NCBI GenBank assembly: GCA_964017065.1
Contig: OZ024787.1
Span: forward strand, 6,569,301-6,633,300
DNA: 64,000 bases
Direction of reading: 5' to 3'
Source: Haliclona indistincta
Taxonomy: Eukaryota; Porifera; Demospongiae; Haplosclerida; Chalinidae
In this document: positions 48,801 to 63,800 of the stretch, in pieces
How the letters are laid out: each line of letters opens with the position of its first letter
Position numbering within the stretch: the first letter of the stretch is position 1
Program-made: the position numbers and the translations under genes
The notes under the pieces: generated by a model
What the model saw: the letters and a program-made list of their open reading frames with translations, nothing else
What the model was told of the DNA's origin: nothing
Database searches by the model: none

Positions 48801-51800
48801 CAATTTAGAAACTGCGTTGTGCGAATTGATGGTTGCCAAATTGCATACTAATTTCGAAACTGCATGAGCAGTTTCGAAATGCGCAACGAGATCTACTGCG
48901 CAAAAAAGAAATTGTCGTCTACAGCATTGCAACACTATGGTTGCAAGCAGTGAACACATCTTTATACCTATTAAGCATGTGGAAAAGGTTAACACACTGC
49001 CACACGAAGGTCATGGATGCCAGCATCAACATGCACTGTGATTGATTCTAAAACTGTTTTTGTTGAGAGAAGTTCTCTAGCGATGCATGTGAGACAACTA
49101 CATTGTAGTACTACACAATCTGGTGAGACATACATGCTCCTTTGTGACTCACAATAATTATTAGTAAATACTGTTGTAATACAGCAATTTGGTCTCCTTG
49201 AAAAACTGGAAACCATCTGCAGGAGCTCAAGAGTTCAGTACAGTGATGATTTTTTGGCTGGCCCATGACGTATTATCAGTAGTAGTTGCCAGCTTCATAT
49301 GCATAGAGTAGGGCTCCCAAGTATGCAGAGGCAAAATTAATGTAGACTAAAACTACTGAGTACTGTGTACTTATATTGTGCAAGACGTACGCAATTTCGA
49401 AACTAGCCACGCAATTTGGCAACCATAAATTTGTGCAACGCAATTTCGAAATCGTGCAAGTTTCAAAAACCGCAGAACAAAATTACACCCATGCATAATT
49501 TTCTGCACAACTTACCGTTGGATGCCACTTCTCCTCTGCAGGTGTAATATACCAGTGGTTGTGATGGGTGAGACAGGATGTGGTAAAACTCGTCTCATTC
49601 GGTTCATGTGTGACATGATAGCACTCAGTGCTGGTGGAGGAATAGATAGTGTCAGAAACATGCTCATCATGAAGGTAGTGCCAGATTAGTGACTGCCATA
49701 TCTCATGTACATCTGATCCTTTCTCTACTGTAGGTTCATGGAGGATCAACAGAACAGGATGTGAGGAACAAGGTGCAGGAGGCAGAGGAGCTTGCTATGA
49801 TTAATAAAGACAAAGGGATTGACACAATTCTCTTCTTTGATGAGGCAAACACAACAGAAGCTATTGGCCTGATCAAAGAGGTCATGTGTGACAGACGTGT
49901 GTATGGACGAGAGATCAGTCGAGATGTGAACTTCATAGCAGCCTGTAACCCATACAGAAAGTGAGTGGCCAAATAACATGGCCAAAATTACTTGTGGCAA
50001 CTCTTGCTGCAGGCATACTGATGAAATGATTGGCAAACTAGAGTCAGCTGGTCTTGGTTTCTATGTGAAGGCAACAGAGACGCAGCAGAAGTTGGGTAAG
50101 CTGAAAGGAAGCTGATGTGCAGCACTTTGTTTGTTCTTTAGGTAAAATCCCATTACGTCAGCTGGTGTATAGAGTGATAGAGCTCCCTCCCAGTATGAGG
50201 CCATTGGTGTATGATTTTGGTCAACTCACTAACACTACTGAACAAGACTACACTGGACAGATAGTCATCAATCATTGCTCTGAGACTGAGACACTTCCAC
50301 AGCAGGTTATAACAGCAGTGTCTCGTGTGCTGGCTTGGTGCCAGAAGTTCATGAGAGGGAGAAGGGTGAATTTTCATCTTATATGTGTATTATGATTACG
50401 TCTACTGTTGTACAGGATGAGTGCAGTTTTGTCAGTCTTCGTGATGTTGAGAGAGCTATGGTGGTGTTCAAGTTCTTCATAGACAAGATGAGTTTGTTTA
50501 AAGACCTTATTGCTGAAAAGGCTAAAGATGAAGTGAGGAGTATATAATATAATCGATGTGATGTGATCTGTGTACTGTCTTTTTCTACCAAGGATGGCAA
50601 GACTCCTCTACAAGATGTCCCCACTTGGGCTTTAGTACTTGCTCTCAGTATCTGCTATCATGCTCGACTACAGGACAGAGATGATTTCGAGAATGGAGTA
50701 GTTCAACAATTCAGCCCACCACTAGCTCTTACTGGAGGAGTGCAACAGTTCAAAGATGAAATAAGATGGTAATCACTATTATACTATTATGTCAAAGTAA
50801 CCTTAATATATCCTTATATCTTCAGGTGTCAAGAGGTACTATTGGAGAACATGTTGTTGGGTCGTAACATTGCTAAGAATGCTGCTCTCAGAGAGAATGT
50901 GTTCATGATGACCATCTCTATTGAGCTCAGGATACCTCTCTTCCTGGTTGGTAAACCAGGCAGTTCAAAGAGTCTTGCCAAGTCTATTGTGGCTGACTCG
51001 ATGCATGGCAAAGCATCAGGGAAGGATCTATTGAAGCATTTCAAAGAGGTCTGCCAAAATAAGACATAACGCTATTAGAGTGACAGGAAGACCTGTAACT
51101 AGCTTATGGGCAGAGCCAGTGAAGGCATACAGTAGTCTATGTGACATTGTTTTGATCAGAACATTTAGTGCCTAGTTGTAAAAGTGTTCTTCAGTGATGA
51201 GGATACACACGCAGTTTGAATTATACTGACATCAGTTGCTATGCAGAGCAGCAAAACTGTTAAAATCAACGAATAGTAAACAGGAGAGACAGTGTCCTTG
51301 AGCAGGTAGAGTAGCTGTGAAATCTAATAGTACATATAACTTTGCTGGCAACCAGCTGCCATCATATAGTCACTATTGTTTAAATTTCTGATTTTATGCC
51401 TCATTGGACTGAGCCACTGGAAGGCATACAGTCCGTTTGTAGTACATCCATCGTATGTAAAGTCCACTCTTAACGATACTGTTCTGTCTCACTATATTGC
51501 AAGTGCACTATTAATTATTGCTTGTATAATCCACCACAGGTGCACATGTTCTCATATCAATGCAGTCAACTCTCAACTCCAGAGAGTGTTATTGAAGTGT
51601 TCAACACAGCCAGGAGCTTCCAAGACAAACAAGATACAAGCAAGTTTGTCTCAATTGTAGTATTGGATGAGGTTGGACTGGCTGAGGACTCTCCTAACCT
51701 GCCATTGAAAGCACTCCACCCACTACTAGAGGATGGGACTGAAGGAGCTGATGACTCCAAACAGGTGAGGCATGATGGATGGTCCTGCTAGTGGATGAAG

Positions 51801-54800
51801 CTAATGTGCTGTTTGGTGTAGATTGTTGCTCGTGAGAAGAGAGTTGCATTCATTGGTATCTCTAATTGGGCACTGGATCCAGCTAAGATGAATCGTGGAG
51901 TGATGGTGACCAGAGGAGATCCTGACAGGAGAGAGCTGGAACTTAGTGCTAGGTAAAGGAGTGTAATCAGTTAATCACTACTAGTTCGTCTTAATTTCAT
52001 TTGTTCACTTATCCTTCTAGGGGTATATGTTCCAATGAGGAGAATGACCCAGTCAAGAAGCGGCTCGACAGGTTCTTTTCTCCATTAGCAGATTCTTACA
52101 TACAAATTAGTAAAAAGCAAGACCGTCAATTCTATGGCCTCAGAGATTTCTACAGGTACAGCAAAGCTGTAAACATTGCAAAGCAAAGCTTCACTTACCT
52201 TCAATATCTCTTCTAGTCTTGTTAAGATGCTGTACTGGATGTGTGAGAAGACTCAATCTGACCCAACTAATAAACAATTAGAACACGCTATCAAAAGAAA
52301 CTTTGGTGGACATGATAAAGTGGATGCTTTTGAGATTTTTAAGTTGAACATTATTGAGCTTGAGACTGAATCACAACCAATTACTGAAGATATGTCTGAA
52401 CAGGTAAAGGAGAGCTACATGTGAATATAAAATGTGAATTTTTGTCATGTTATAGCAACGAGCTGTTATGTATCCTGACTGCACTCCACTGGGACTGATT
52501 AGAACTAGTTTGAAGAACAAGGAGACCACCTGGCATGGGTTAGTGATAAAAAAGTTATATTTTAATTGTATTAGCAGTCTTTTTTGGTTTACCTTCACAT
52601 TTGTATCCTTTTCTCTATAGGGAGAATCGTTACTTACTGTTCCTGACAGAGAACTATGCAGCTCTTCAGGTGCTCAAGCGGTACCTACAGGAGGTGGTTG
52701 GTCTGCCAGCACCCAGCAGGGGTCCTGCTGGTGGAGCAGGAGGGCTAGAGGGACCCAGTGTAGAGGAGGAAGGAGATATCCAGAGGAGGAAAGATCAGCA
52801 GAGAAAAATGGAGCCCTTTGTGCTGTTTGGTAGCAGCTTTCCTAAAGACAGGGAATACACTCAGGTATTGCTCTCAAGATGATCTACTATGATACACAAC
52901 GTGAATGTCATTCTTTGTTCAGGTGTGTCGTAACATCAATCAGATCAAGATATGTATGGAGACTGGTCGTACTGTTATTCTGCTCAATCTGGAGAACCTG
53001 TACGAGAGCTTGTATGACTTGCTCAATCAAGTTAGTGTCACTACTATACATGTTTAGTTGTGATTCTATTCTTGCATTTAGTATTACATCATGCTTGGTG
53101 GTAGTCGATATGTGGACCTGGGACTACAAACTCATCGTGTCAAATGTCGTGTACACGAGGACTTTAAGTTTGTGATTTTCTTTTGCTGTCAATATAGATT
53201 TGATTGTGTTTTTGAATAGGCTCATTCTGATTGCTGAGAAGGACACGGTTTATGAGAAGTTTCCAATACCTCTCATCAATCGTTTAGAAAAGCATTTTGT
53301 GCTCACACGTACTGTGCTACTATCCTGGCAGGAGAGAGTGTTGGATGCTCTGATTGAGTGGGTGAAACAGTTCAGTAGAACTGGAAAGTAAGTGTGTAAA
53401 GAATGATGTCCTACACACAAAACACAAACAAGTTAGTCTCGTACTGTGACTGTGTTATGGTCTCGGTTGAGCATGCACATAGCATCATTATGAGAGACAG
53501 TGATGCATTTAGCCAGTTCTTCACTTACCTAAGGTCCTCTTAAAGTTTTATATGACAAGTTGCTAGAATAGAATCAGTTACAGACTAGTTTTTGGCAATT
53601 AGCGATCGTGCAGGTAATCAACATACACTGAAACAACAATCGTGTACGGTTTACACATGTATAGGCATTATGGACATCATTCACAAAGTCAGAATAACTC
53701 TTGTTCCAGGTTCACTGAGAAGGATTCATTTGTTGGTTATCAGAATGACACACCAGCATCTGTTGTGTTCCAGGCAACAGAACAACTGAAAGAGGAGCAG
53801 GATTATGAAGTGGACGAGGCAATGGAGGAGAGTGCTGAGTGGCTGGACATGGTCATGGAGCGCAGCAAGAACTTGTTGATTCAAATGGCCTCTCCTGATG
53901 CCCTTATTAGGCTACAAAACGTTAATATACCAGAAATTGAAGAAGACAAGAAAAGCATTACCAGTGCATACACTGAACAATGCCACACATCGATCCAAGA
54001 CTTCCTGCGCCATCATCTGCAGTTACATAATGGAACAGAGGAACGAGACGGAGGCTTTCTACTACATGTGAGTAGACCATAACACTCACTGACTTTTAAC
54101 AATTGTTTCTTCCTTCCTCTCAGGTAACCACTCATAGTCACCTTCTGTCTACTACAGAGATGGAGGCACTAGGTCAAGATCTACAATTCTCTCGTGACCA
54201 GATCAAGTGGTTTCTACTGCAGGAATTTGATACTGAAATGGACTTTAGCAACAAAGTCAAGTTAGTGTGTTATACAATGTAATTATGTGCTGGCTTATAT
54301 TCATTATAGGTTAAGCTTTGAACACCGCTGTCGAGAAGACTCCTTGCTCATAGTCCAGTGTGACTCAGGTCATCTCTATGGTGACCTCATTGCTTGTGCT
54401 CGATATCGTGTCGATGATGAGAGAGAGAAGAGCAGTCACTTATGGACACCAGAGTACGGTAGAACACATGTCCTCTTTATTGTCCATCTTCCACGACAAG
54501 GAGGAGAAGGTGTTGGTGATGGTGCACTGGGCTCTTTTGTTGGGTTCCAAGGTGGAAAGTGGCTCTCTGCTCATATTGATGATCTGAGGGCTCCTAGTGA
54601 AGCTGCTCTGAGTCTAGAAGATGCTCTCCATACATCTATTAGTAACTTGTTCTATTGTGAAGGTACCGTGCAAAACATTGAAGAAAATTTGGAAGAAGAA
54701 AGAGAGGAAGGCAGGCTTGAGCAAGAAGCCAGGCTTGTATATAAGGAATCCTATCAATGCTATCGTCTGTATAGCTGTATTCAAGCAGCAGTGGCTCGTG

Positions 54801-57800
54801 CTGTCAACAGTGACAAGTCAAAGCAATGGGCAATACGTCGTGTCAATGTTCTTCTTGACTTGATTCCACAACAACCTTCGTTCCCTCTTGCTAATGATGA
54901 TATGTTCTATGCTGCTCTAGTGAGGCACATTCATGCTGTACTGAAGGAGAGAGAGGAGGTAATGGGAGAGGAGACTGGATGGGTGCTTGATGAGGCCATG
55001 AGCAGGAAGAAGCTCCAGAGTGGAGGGACATTTCGTAATGTACTATCACGTAAACTTGATGAAGTGATCATTCCAATATTTGCTGAGGTGCTAGTATCCA
55101 TAGATCGATACTCTAATCTTGATCTTGTGAGGAAAGGAAGTCCACCTTACATTAGGCAGCTGTGGCTGAGTGCTTTCCCTGTACTCTGCAAGTTCAGTTA
55201 TGTTGACATGACCACTCAGGGAGGAGATCAGTTGGCAGGGATGGGCCAGAGGAGATCAACCAGTAGTGAGTTTCGCTGTCAGTTTCCATTCTTCTGGTTA
55301 GTGAAAGAGACAGTGGACTCACATTGGGACAATGCAATTTCAGTAATAGGTTAGATATTGAGAGATGAAGAGTTGTTGGATGTGATAATACATTTTACAG
55401 GTGGCCATCGTCAGCAGGTCCATCAGTACTTGTGTGAACAGCTAGTTGGTACTGATATCAAAGAGCCACTTGAGAGTGTCAATGAAGAGAACTTGCAGGA
55501 TCTGTATCAATGCTATTTGAGAGACTACATCAGATGTGTACATCAAGTGACCCATAAGCAAGGAGCTGTTGAATACTTGGTGAGCTAACTCACTTTCTCT
55601 AACTTGTTACATTACATTTCCTCACACAGCTGATAGAAGCAGCCCTGAATGCCATCATCACTAGTCCTGACCTGTCTCCTCCTAACTCTCCTCATCCTCC
55701 TCTCCTCTCTCGTGTAGCTGCTGTCCATACTGCCTACCATCACTATCAGAGAGAGCTGCTCTGGTTTGGTAGCCTCACATCTCATCTTCCTGGAGTGCTG
55801 ATATCACTACAAGATATCACTCACAACCCAGACAAGCTGGAGCTCCACCTGCAAGCAGTACAGATGGTACTGGAGAATGAGATGATCCCTCCTCTTACTC
55901 CGAAGAACAAGAAGCATCTCCCACAATGGCTGATGTGGATGCAGCTGTGTCAGAATGCCATTGACTCCATTATAACACTAGGACGAGAGTCAGAGGGACT
56001 TGCCACAAGACTATAGTGAGTAAACTATATTGTCTCGTGCAATACTTTCATGATATTTATTATTCTTTATAGTGCTCAGTGGCAGCGTGTCAGAGCTGTT
56101 CAGTTGTTTGCAGAACACATCATCACTAAGCATTATAGTATTGGATTGGAAACATATGGAAAGAGACTGGACTTTGTGAGTACATTCAGTCACTTTATCA
56201 ACGTATTCACTTCACTTTCCACCATCTTAATCAGAGTCTAGAGAGCAGCTGTGATTTTACAAAGGACAGTACAGTTGCTGCTGTGCAGAGGACTCTGCAA
56301 GCTATGGAAGGAGAACTAGAGAAGAAGAAAAAGTTAGACTTTCTGAATACTTACAGTGCTTTTAATCTAGAGGAGCCACTTTTTATTCCCAGAGTTGTGT
56401 GTGTAGTTAGTCCACACAACTTTCTACATAGCCCTTTCTATTGCATTAATGCAGATTGCAACTATGAGGATGAGAAAATGCAAGACACACGATGCTCTAC
56501 AGCTCTCTCCCATTGAAGCTAATACAATAGCGCCATGTTTGTGACATCACTATAATTTGTACAACGTCACGACGAACCACACCTACGACACAGCAGCCAC
56601 AGTCTAGCGCCATAACGAGGCTTGGCGGTTATTATTCCTCGAGCTTAGCTAATATCTATGCTGTAGAAGCACGCTTAAGAACGGGCAAAGCGCAAAACAC
56701 AGCTTTTGATCGGCGCTATTCTTGCCGCTCGACAGTGAGCGGCGCAGCGCACGCAGAAACACGTAATCGATAAACGCTCATATTGGATGAATATCATTAT
56801 AACACGGCAGAGAATCGAAGTCACAGCCAAACTTTGTGTTCTCGCTGACCGCGTTTGCGCATGGATGAACGTATCGCGCTAGTTTAAAACTAGTGAAAAC
56901 TACAAGTATCTGGCTATCCAGAGATCAAGTGGTTTTTCTTAACTCGCAAAGATGTCCAGATTTCAGCGTTAACACTTTTATCACCAAAAATCGCCAATTT
57001 CTGGTACATTTAGGGCTCATAATTCACTATGCTTGCAAGTTAAGCTCTCTAACTTGCTGAGATTAAAACTGAATAGTCATTCAAGCAGACTGCAAAGGGA
57101 ATTTTCTTAACTCAGCTCCATACTATTTTCCTGGCCTTAACACATTTTTTCATAATTGCAAACCAATACCTGGTACACAAGCAGCAACAACTTTACTGTC
57201 AACTAGCATAATCAGTCCAGATTTTCTACACACACTACAGAATGATGTGTGAACACTCATAGCAAATTTCAGTCCAATAGCAACTATAGTTACTTTTTCT
57301 GAACACAAAACATACTTGTTAACCACAAAACACAAAAGTGGCTCCTCTAGATTAAAAGCACTGTAGTTCCAAGCTTGTTTTTTCTCTTTGACAGACTAGA
57401 CAAGCATGCAATGTCCTCCATCAGGGAATCATGTAGAGCCTTCTTCATGGAGCTGGTGTCTACACTGTGCTTTGGACAGACCACTCTCCCAGAGCCTGCT
57501 CTCATTAAGAGATTAATGAACATTGTGTTTAAAGATAATGATAAGACAAAAGAGTTCACATATTCTGACAAAGCAGCAGCTGATAAACAACCAGTGATCA
57601 GATCATTCCTACTACAACTACTGATGGAACATGAGTAAGAAAAGCATTAATAATGCCTTCAGAGTCGTTTGTATGGTACATGTCACAAAAAATAAAGCCT
57701 AATGAATAAATTCGCATTTTGCTTGTTGGTTCTCAATATCATCAAATTAGTACCAATGCATGCAGTGTGCATTTTGCTACTATTTTAATGATCTCTCTCT

Positions 57801-60800
57801 TATAGTACTGAGCGTGTGCGAGTTCATTTGGAAGATTACTTTGAGCGATCACAATCTTGTCATATCGTGGAACTAGACCACCTCTCGATGCTCTGTATTC
57901 AGTGCTTTGAGGTGAGTATTAAGACCAGGCCTGCCAAGGCTAAGTATTGATTGTTCTGCTCATCATTAATTTTTGTCTGGAAATAGCAAAGTCACTTATA
58001 GACATGCACTAATGTTGTCATGCAAAGCATCACTCAATTGAGTGTACCTCTGCATTGCCATCATACAGGATGCTCTATTCAAGCAGTATATACAGTATAC
58101 TCTACAGCAGAGGATCAACCATTCACTACAGCTACTGAAGGATGGTAGTGAGGGGATGATGTCTCACTCCTTCCCTGCCCTGCCCTACCTGGAGGCAGTG
58201 GCTAAGCTGAGATACAGTCTATCAGTAGTTGCTGAATTACTACACACACAGCTAACAGCAGAAAGAGGAGCAGACAGAGGAGGAGGCCATTATCACACTC
58301 ACGAAGCTCGCCTACTCATAGAGGAGACTAAGCAATGCTGCTCCATTTCACATATCAACCAGGAGGAGGCGGGGCCTGGTGTGTACCTAGTGAAGCTATT
58401 GATGAGACAATATGGTCCATCCTTCCTGACCACCCTCACTAGTGACCCCGCCCTCCAGTGGGTGGTGCCTGAGCACCTCTGGCAATGTGATGACACGGTA
58501 CTTAATTTCTTCATTACTTCAATAGTGTCAATCACTCTATTACTCATAGGAGAGTCAAAGAACGGACAGGTTTGTCATCTATGATCCTCACTATCCTCAA
58601 CTACGCACTGCACTACTGGATGCTGCTTATGGTCAACAAATGGAAGGTCTAAAGGAATTCTGCCAAGTAAGAAATTCCAAGGTTTTCCTTACTTCTTCAC
58701 CTTGTCTACTTCAGGAACTCACTCTTAGTGAGTCAGTACCTGTGTTACTGGCAGTGTATGAGGTAGTCACACAGAGTCACTCATATCGTCAGCAATCCAA
58801 ACACATTGATGTGAGTGTCTCAATTTCATTTCCTATAACCTGTCCTATTAGGGAGGCATGGTAATGCCTCCCTTGAACAGAAAAACAAGATGGCGGCTAC
58901 ATACAATGTATTAGCGTTCAAACGCTGATATTTCGCCTGGTGATGAATTTTTTATGTCCAAAGACACTTAAATCTGCTATCTGGCGATGCCCCATCTTAC
59001 AGTAGCAAGGAGATTGCTCGAAATTGTTATTGTTAACCTGGAAACGGTGAAAATCGATTCGTCATCTACGTTTTCTTCTTTCTTCAGCGCGCCTAGCGCC
59101 TTTACGCGAGCAGTGCCGAGACCAAAACACCCACGAACAGTCGTGAAATTCTCCTGGCAAGTGCCTTTCGAACTTTGTTCTTGGCGAAACGGCGATATTA
59201 ATTCCGCGATTGCTCGATCGTGATCCATTGTCAGCTAAGTGTTAGACGCCATTATTGTGATTGTGCAATACGCACGTGGCCAAGCAGTGGTTAGCGCACG
59301 TGACCAAGCACTAGCTTGAGTATCTCCGCGCCGTATGGATCATGGAGAACACATATCTGTCTGGAGTCTTCAAAGAACGGTAAGCTCGTATAGGATCACC
59401 ATTCCGCGCTTGCCAGATAATCGTAAGATCTACAAACTAGCTGATACGTACGGCATAACAATTATAGTTTTAGCTACAAGTTTAAAATTATTAATAATAA
59501 AGAAAAGCCATCAACAACACGAAAACTAAATCAATGGTGGAAACAAAGACGGCTCAGTACGTGCATGATATTGAACTGCACTTCACTAAAAAGTAAAACG
59601 GACACAAACAAGAAATTAAATAGATTTCTATCGAAATCAAAAGGATGTAGGGTTGTGAAATCTACCACTGGTTCACAATGTAAACTAACAAGGAACAAGC
59701 ATGGAATGGTAACACGATTGACTTGCCAACAGATCATATATCCCTACATCAGAGGCTGTACGTAGACAAGCTGAATGCACGTCAGGTGTCAGCAGTCAAC
59801 AGCAACTAGGTCAACCACAGCAGCCACTGATGTAGGTATCTATGGTCTGTTGCAAGTCAATCGTGTTACCATTCCATGCTTGTTCCTTGTTAGTTTACAT
59901 TGTAAACCAGTGGTATAGATTTCACAACCCTACATCCTTTTGATTTCGATAGAAATCTTTAATTTCTTGTACATATACCTTATACCATACACCACATTCA
60001 ACACAGGATGAGATAATTGGAGAAATATCCAGCTTTACCAAGAATCTGACCACGCTTAACAGAGAGGTACATATGTGTTATATGTGTATTCCAATCATTT
60101 TTTCCTTTTCTTTTTTAGCTCAAGTGGACTGCTGAGGCTCTCATCAGAAACACTCAAGGAGGGCAATTGGATGCTCTGTGTTGTCGACCTGGTCACTCCC
60201 CTCATGCTATCCTCCTATCAGGTGTAGTGGTACACACTGCTATCACCATCTACAGTAGGAGCACACTGGACATCATGAGACCACTGTTCAATATGTTAGA
60301 GAAACCAGGAGATCTACAGGTATATACTATAATTAGATATTGAACATACTTGACATGTTCACTATAGCAAGCATATCTACCAACCATGCCACAAGATGCA
60401 CTACCTGAAGCACGTCGTATATTAGGAGGATCATTTTATGGTACAATGTCTACTACATTACTCGGTGTGTGCATATAACTTTGTCTCTTCTCTAATATAG
60501 AATGTGCCAGAGGTCATCCATACTTCATCAGTGAGGTAAGTGACTATAATAATTGGCTACATAGTGACATGATGAAACACATACAGTGTGGCCGTGCCTA
60601 TGTAGAGAGCACATGTCCAGTATGTGGGTCTGGAATCGGTGGGAAAAGTCATGCACTAAGAAGTGACAACAAAGTGGCAAGACAGTTAGTACATGATTCA
60701 TTGGCCATCTTAGTAGTCACCATGTTTCCTTTGTTTTGCCTTCTTTAGAACGGACAACACTCAGACAGGCCATGCTCTTGGTCCTCCTGAGCAGCGTGAG

Positions 60801-63800
60801 ACTATTCCCTCTCCAGAGCGCAGTCTCTCACCAGCAGCATGTGCCATCCTCAGAGCCATCATGCACTCAGCACTACTCTGGGCTACCTGCAACAATGAGG
60901 TCTACCATTACAGCTCAGTGAAGCATTCCTATCTCACCTGTTATTTCCATCCACTAGAATGCAATGGAAGGTCTCATCCAGCTCACTCATACAGCTATGA
61001 GACCTCATGATATGGCTGGGTTCTTCTGGCGCCATCTTGAACATGATATCACCATGCTGGGGAGGGCAGTTGGAAAGAGTGAGGATGATGTTTGCCTTCT
61101 TCTTCACCTCATTCTCAAGAACATGGCATTGAAGACTCCTGCTTCAAGTCAGTTGCGTTCTTCTCTTCATCAATAATCTGCCGTATAGTGGGAAATTTTC
61201 GCGAGAGGAAATTTTTGCGAATTACAAGCTATTTGCGAAAATATTATCCGCGAATGACTGCAATAGTGCTGATTCGCGAAAATATTATTCACGAAAATTA
61301 ATGATCTATCTCGCGCATTCGCGAAAACTTTCTCCTGCAAAAATTTCCCGCTATACGGTACTTCTTCCTATCTACTCACAGGCAGTGGTATGCAGGTGTA
61401 TGCTAGTTTGCTAGCAACTAATGCAAGAGAACAATGGGAGAAGTGTTTTGAACAAGAGTACATACAACCAGTGTTATCAGTGAGTTAATAGAGAAAGAGT
61501 GTGTAGGGAGTTAATCAATCTGCAATTCACAGGGTCTAGACAAACTGATAGGAGATGCCATGAATCTCATAGCCAATGACAAGAAAGAAGGTACATGTAA
61601 CAGCTATATCTGCTGTATGCATTATTCATTACCTCTGCACAGATCGTGATCGTTTGTTCTATACTGTATATGAGAAGTCCTCCATACCCTCCTCCTCTCT
61701 CCTCCCTCACCTGTGGACCTATCGCTCTCGTATCACTCTAGAGCATCTGTTCCAGACCTTGCAGGCACAGAAGATGAAGGACACTTGTCCAATACTACAC
61801 GAGTTCCTGAAGGAGGTGAGTGAGACTGTGCTGTATTATGACCACCCTATGTCATTCTCTTGTCAGGAGTCCATATTGCGAGCCACACGTTATCTTCCAG
61901 AATTGGTACAACTACAGAAACAGATGTTTGATTTCAGTCATCGACGACTAGACAGGAAGGAGGCGGCCAAGCTGCCAGTACGAGACTATATCAAGAGCTT
62001 GAAAAATGGTGTGTGAATATAGCAGTGAATGAAATCTATCTGTTTAAAAATCTTAATAGAGCACAAGAGAAACCAGTTCCGTGAGCAATTGAAGTGTGTA
62101 AAGATAGTTTGGGATCTTGTAAAGGACAAGCTTTCAGAATATGGTGAGTGTCATGCGACTGACTATTCTACATGTTTATACACATGTCATATCAGCTCGA
62201 GTGCGTGTTCCTGAGGAATATCTTGGTATGGTGGTATCAGAGGAGCTCAAGGTGGAGTGGTTCATACCCACACTGACTGGTCCTGGGGTAGTGACTGTGG
62301 CCATGTTGGACCTGCTGGTTGGAGCTCACAATGACTTCATTAAGAAGAGCCGGGCTGTGCTCAAGAAGGGACAGAAAGCTGAGTGAGTACAAAAGAGATA
62401 GTAATGTATACTGTTGCACATCATTTCTTTCTTCTTCTATCCAGTATTAGCTGGAAGGAGCAGAGGATTCCTGTACCTCATGTACAGCTGTGTCATCTTC
62501 TGGACTATGAGCATCAGTTGCTGTCCATCGTTCTCTCTCACTGTCGCTACTCACTCAGACACGGTCATGGACAGGACATCAGATATGACCTGCCAGCACT
62601 GGAGAAACACATTGTGGATCGGTTCATTCACGGTAAACCACTTCTTGTGTTGGAGATACCTCAAGTAGTGTATCGGAGAGATGTCTACTCTGCTACATCA
62701 TTTGCTAACATCAGAAAGAAGGTGTCACCTCAGGTATTGCTAGAATAGATAATGTGTGGATCCTGAAGCCTCTCTCTCTCTCTCAGATCAAGCTGAGTCT
62801 AAGAGAGCAGCAAGATATTGTTGCTGAACTGAAGACGGTACAGAAAATACGTGACTGCCTCGATGTGGTTGAGATAGTGATGGGATTTCTTGCTTCTGGA
62901 GGACAAAAGTCTGACAATTGTCTTGAGAACTATCTTGAGACAGCACTGAAGATGAAGCATCGTTTCAACTGCAAAAAGGTGAGTTTGTGAAGGATGAATG
63001 AGAGAAATGATTCTGGCTTGTTAATTCCTAAGGCTCTGGAGTACTGCACTCTTGGTCATGTACTATCACTGTGGGAGACACTGTCAGTGGAACTAGCTAA
63101 GCTGCTCACTCTAACTGATCAGGTATACATGCTGTACATAGTCTGGGGGCCCGCCCCTTTCGCAACGAGGAAAGGGTCTGGTAAAAACCGTACACAAAAG
63201 TCGTGCAGCGGCTGTGCAATGTATTACATAATCATAAACCGCATGCGACACCGCGCCCACGCAAACAGCGTATAGACAGCAGCTGGACAGAGCTGAATGT
63301 TAGGACGCCTACGTAAACGTGGTCGTTACGTAATTAATGATATGCACTGCATCCTGATTGGGCGCACTATATGAGGTGCCGTCGCACGACTTTTGTGTAC
63401 GGTTTTTACCAGACCCTTTCCTCGTTGCGAAAGGGGCGAGCCCCCAGACTATGCTGTACATGTGTCCTAACTCTCATCAATATACTAATTGATGCTTGGT
63501 CAATAGGAACCATTCGACTCTCTTCGTGACAACTATCTGGTTGAACTAGGAGACAAAGAGGAGAAGCAGCTTGATAGAGTGCTCGCCAAGTGTGATCTTC
63601 CTGTGCTACTGTGCACTCTGTATGAGTTTATTGAGACCAATGTTCGCCACAGAGAACCCAGAGAAAGCGACTGGGAGTACGTATAACAATAATTATGTCC
63701 ACAAAACTTTGAGTTTTCTTCATGTAGCTATGTGATTCCATGATTTACTCTGTTTTTCTGTAGACTGGTAGACACGCTGGGGGCTCATCTTGATCAGTAC

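Noticed and set aside
51540..62731. The duplication as an assembly error (allelic haplotypes placed in tandem)
   Set aside because: Not fully excluded, but the copies have different intronic transposons, different ends (a C-terminal deletion in copy 1) and a whole gene between them. That fits real paralogues better than haplotypes.
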